Shown here piece by piece: positions 5,505-6,704 of a DNA stretch of 6,704 nucleotides. The position numbers were made by a program, and so were the translations under genes. Each line of letters begins with the position of its first letter. The first letter of the stretch is position 1. Under the pieces are notes generated by a model. It saw only the letters and a list, made by a program, of their open reading frames with translations, made no database searches and was not told the DNA's origin. Source of the DNA: Psychrobacter sp. (GTDB taxonomy: Bacteria; Pseudomonadota; Gammaproteobacteria; Pseudomonadales; Moraxellaceae); NCBI GenBank assembly GCA_029256865.1, contig JARIEH010000020.1, positions 1 to 6,704 on the forward strand, read 5' to 3'.

Positions 5505-5921
5505 TTAAGCACGGTTTTTGTATTTACGAATGGTTTGTAGCTGTGCTACTGACTCAGCTAATGATGCTAAGGCGGCATTAGTCTGAACTGTATCAGATTG
5601 ATTCACTAGCATTTGTTCTGCTTTCTTGCGTGCTTCAACGATTTTACTTTCATCTAGATTGTGCGCACGTACCGCAGTATCTGCTAGTACTGTCACCATC
5701 TTCGGTTGTATTTCAAGCACACCACCTGATACGTAGATGACTTCTTCTTCACCATCTGGTGTTTGCACACGCATCGCGCCAGGTTTGAGCAAAGTAATCA
5801 GCGGTGTGTGACCTGCTAGCACACCAACTTCGCCTTCAGTACCCGTAGCGATCAACATGCTAATTTCCCCTGAATACAACTCTTCACGGGCACTTACGAC
5901 GCGACATTGAAACGTTGCCAT
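5505..5921 (-). CDS. atpC: F1Fo ATP synthase epsilon subunit
   Basis: A protein of 138 residues, the usual length (E. coli 139), belonging to the central stalk of F1; it couples rotation to catalysis and its C-terminal helices can inhibit ATP hydrolysis. The N-terminal beta-sandwich (about 1-84) shows the family signature GEVGVLAGHTPLITLLKPG at 30-48 and SGGVLEIQP at 65-73. The C-terminal helical hairpin (about 88-138) has the typical charged and Ala-rich pattern. The ATG at 5921 has AAGGAG six bases upstream. It is the last gene of the atp operon, 89 bp after atpD, and is followed by a strong terminator. Confidence 0.96.
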   Translation of the reverse strand: MATFQCRVVSAREELYSGEISMLIATGTEGEVGVLAGHTPLITLLKPGAMRVQTPDGEEEVIYVSGGVLEIQPKMVTVLADTAVRAHNLDESKIVEARKKAEQMLVNQSDTVQTNAALASLAESVAQLQTIRKYKNRA

Positions 5922-5953
5922 CCCTAACTCCTTACAATCGAAACTGCGATGCG

Positions 5954-5992
5954 AATTAGCAAACAGCGTATTGGTTCAACCATTTGCTAATT
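5954..5992 (-). other. Intercistronic stem-loop between atpD and atpC
   Basis: AATTAGCAAA (5954-5963) and TTTGCTAATT (5983-5992) are perfect 10-bp inverted arms around 19 bases. The loop contains a smaller TGG-TTCAA-CCA hairpin (5972-5982). The element sits mid-spacer and has no T tract, so it is unlike a full terminator. RNA processing, stability or partial attenuation is inferred only from position. Confidence 0.55.
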
Positions 5993-6010
5993 AACGATTA
6001 CTTTTCTCGC

Positions 6011-6704
<694 letters not shown>

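Overview
The window looks like ordinary core chromosome from a gammaproteobacterium of the Moraxellaceae, most likely Psychrobacter or a close relative. This is inferred from protein resemblance recalled from memory: the response regulator and kinase at 2277-5037 closely match the BfmR/BfmS pair known from Acinetobacter, while AT-rich spacers and overall composition fit Psychrobacter better. No species call is possible from the sequence alone.

Layout from left to right. At 1-79 (minus) is the first 26 codons of rpsP (ribosomal protein S16), with a good extended -10 promoter. A 324-bp divergent spacer follows, holding two dyad-symmetric elements. At 404-1885 (plus) is an EnvZ-type histidine kinase with no response regulator beside it. 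Facing it at 1926-2105 (minus) is a 59-codon gene for a small single-pass membrane protein with a strong ribosome-binding site and its own candidate promoter. At 2277-3962 (minus) is the BfmS/RstB-type kinase. At 4327-5037 (minus) is its regulator BfmR/RstA, followed by a clear intrinsic terminator, so regulator and kinase appear to be separate transcription units. At 5505-5921 (minus) is atpC and at 6011-6704 (minus) the C-terminal half of atpD. These are the end of the F1Fo ATP synthase operon, closed by a strong terminator at 5420-5447.

Functionally, two envelope-sensing phosphorelay systems lie between two housekeeping operons. EnvZ-type kinases normally phosphorylate OmpR (osmotic and porin control). 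BfmS-type kinases control BfmR, which in Acinetobacter governs envelope, capsule, biofilm and stress genes. The small membrane protein sits between the two kinase genes and could be a kinase accessory protein, but that is only a hypothesis.

I found no mobile element, CRISPR array, tRNA or rRNA. The items most worth a second look are the small membrane protein gene, the split transcription of bfmR and bfmS, the orphan placement of envZ, and several dyads or repeats in the spacers, including a 16-bp perfect palindrome and a 10-bp-stem hairpin between atpD and atpC. No wholly new system is evident.
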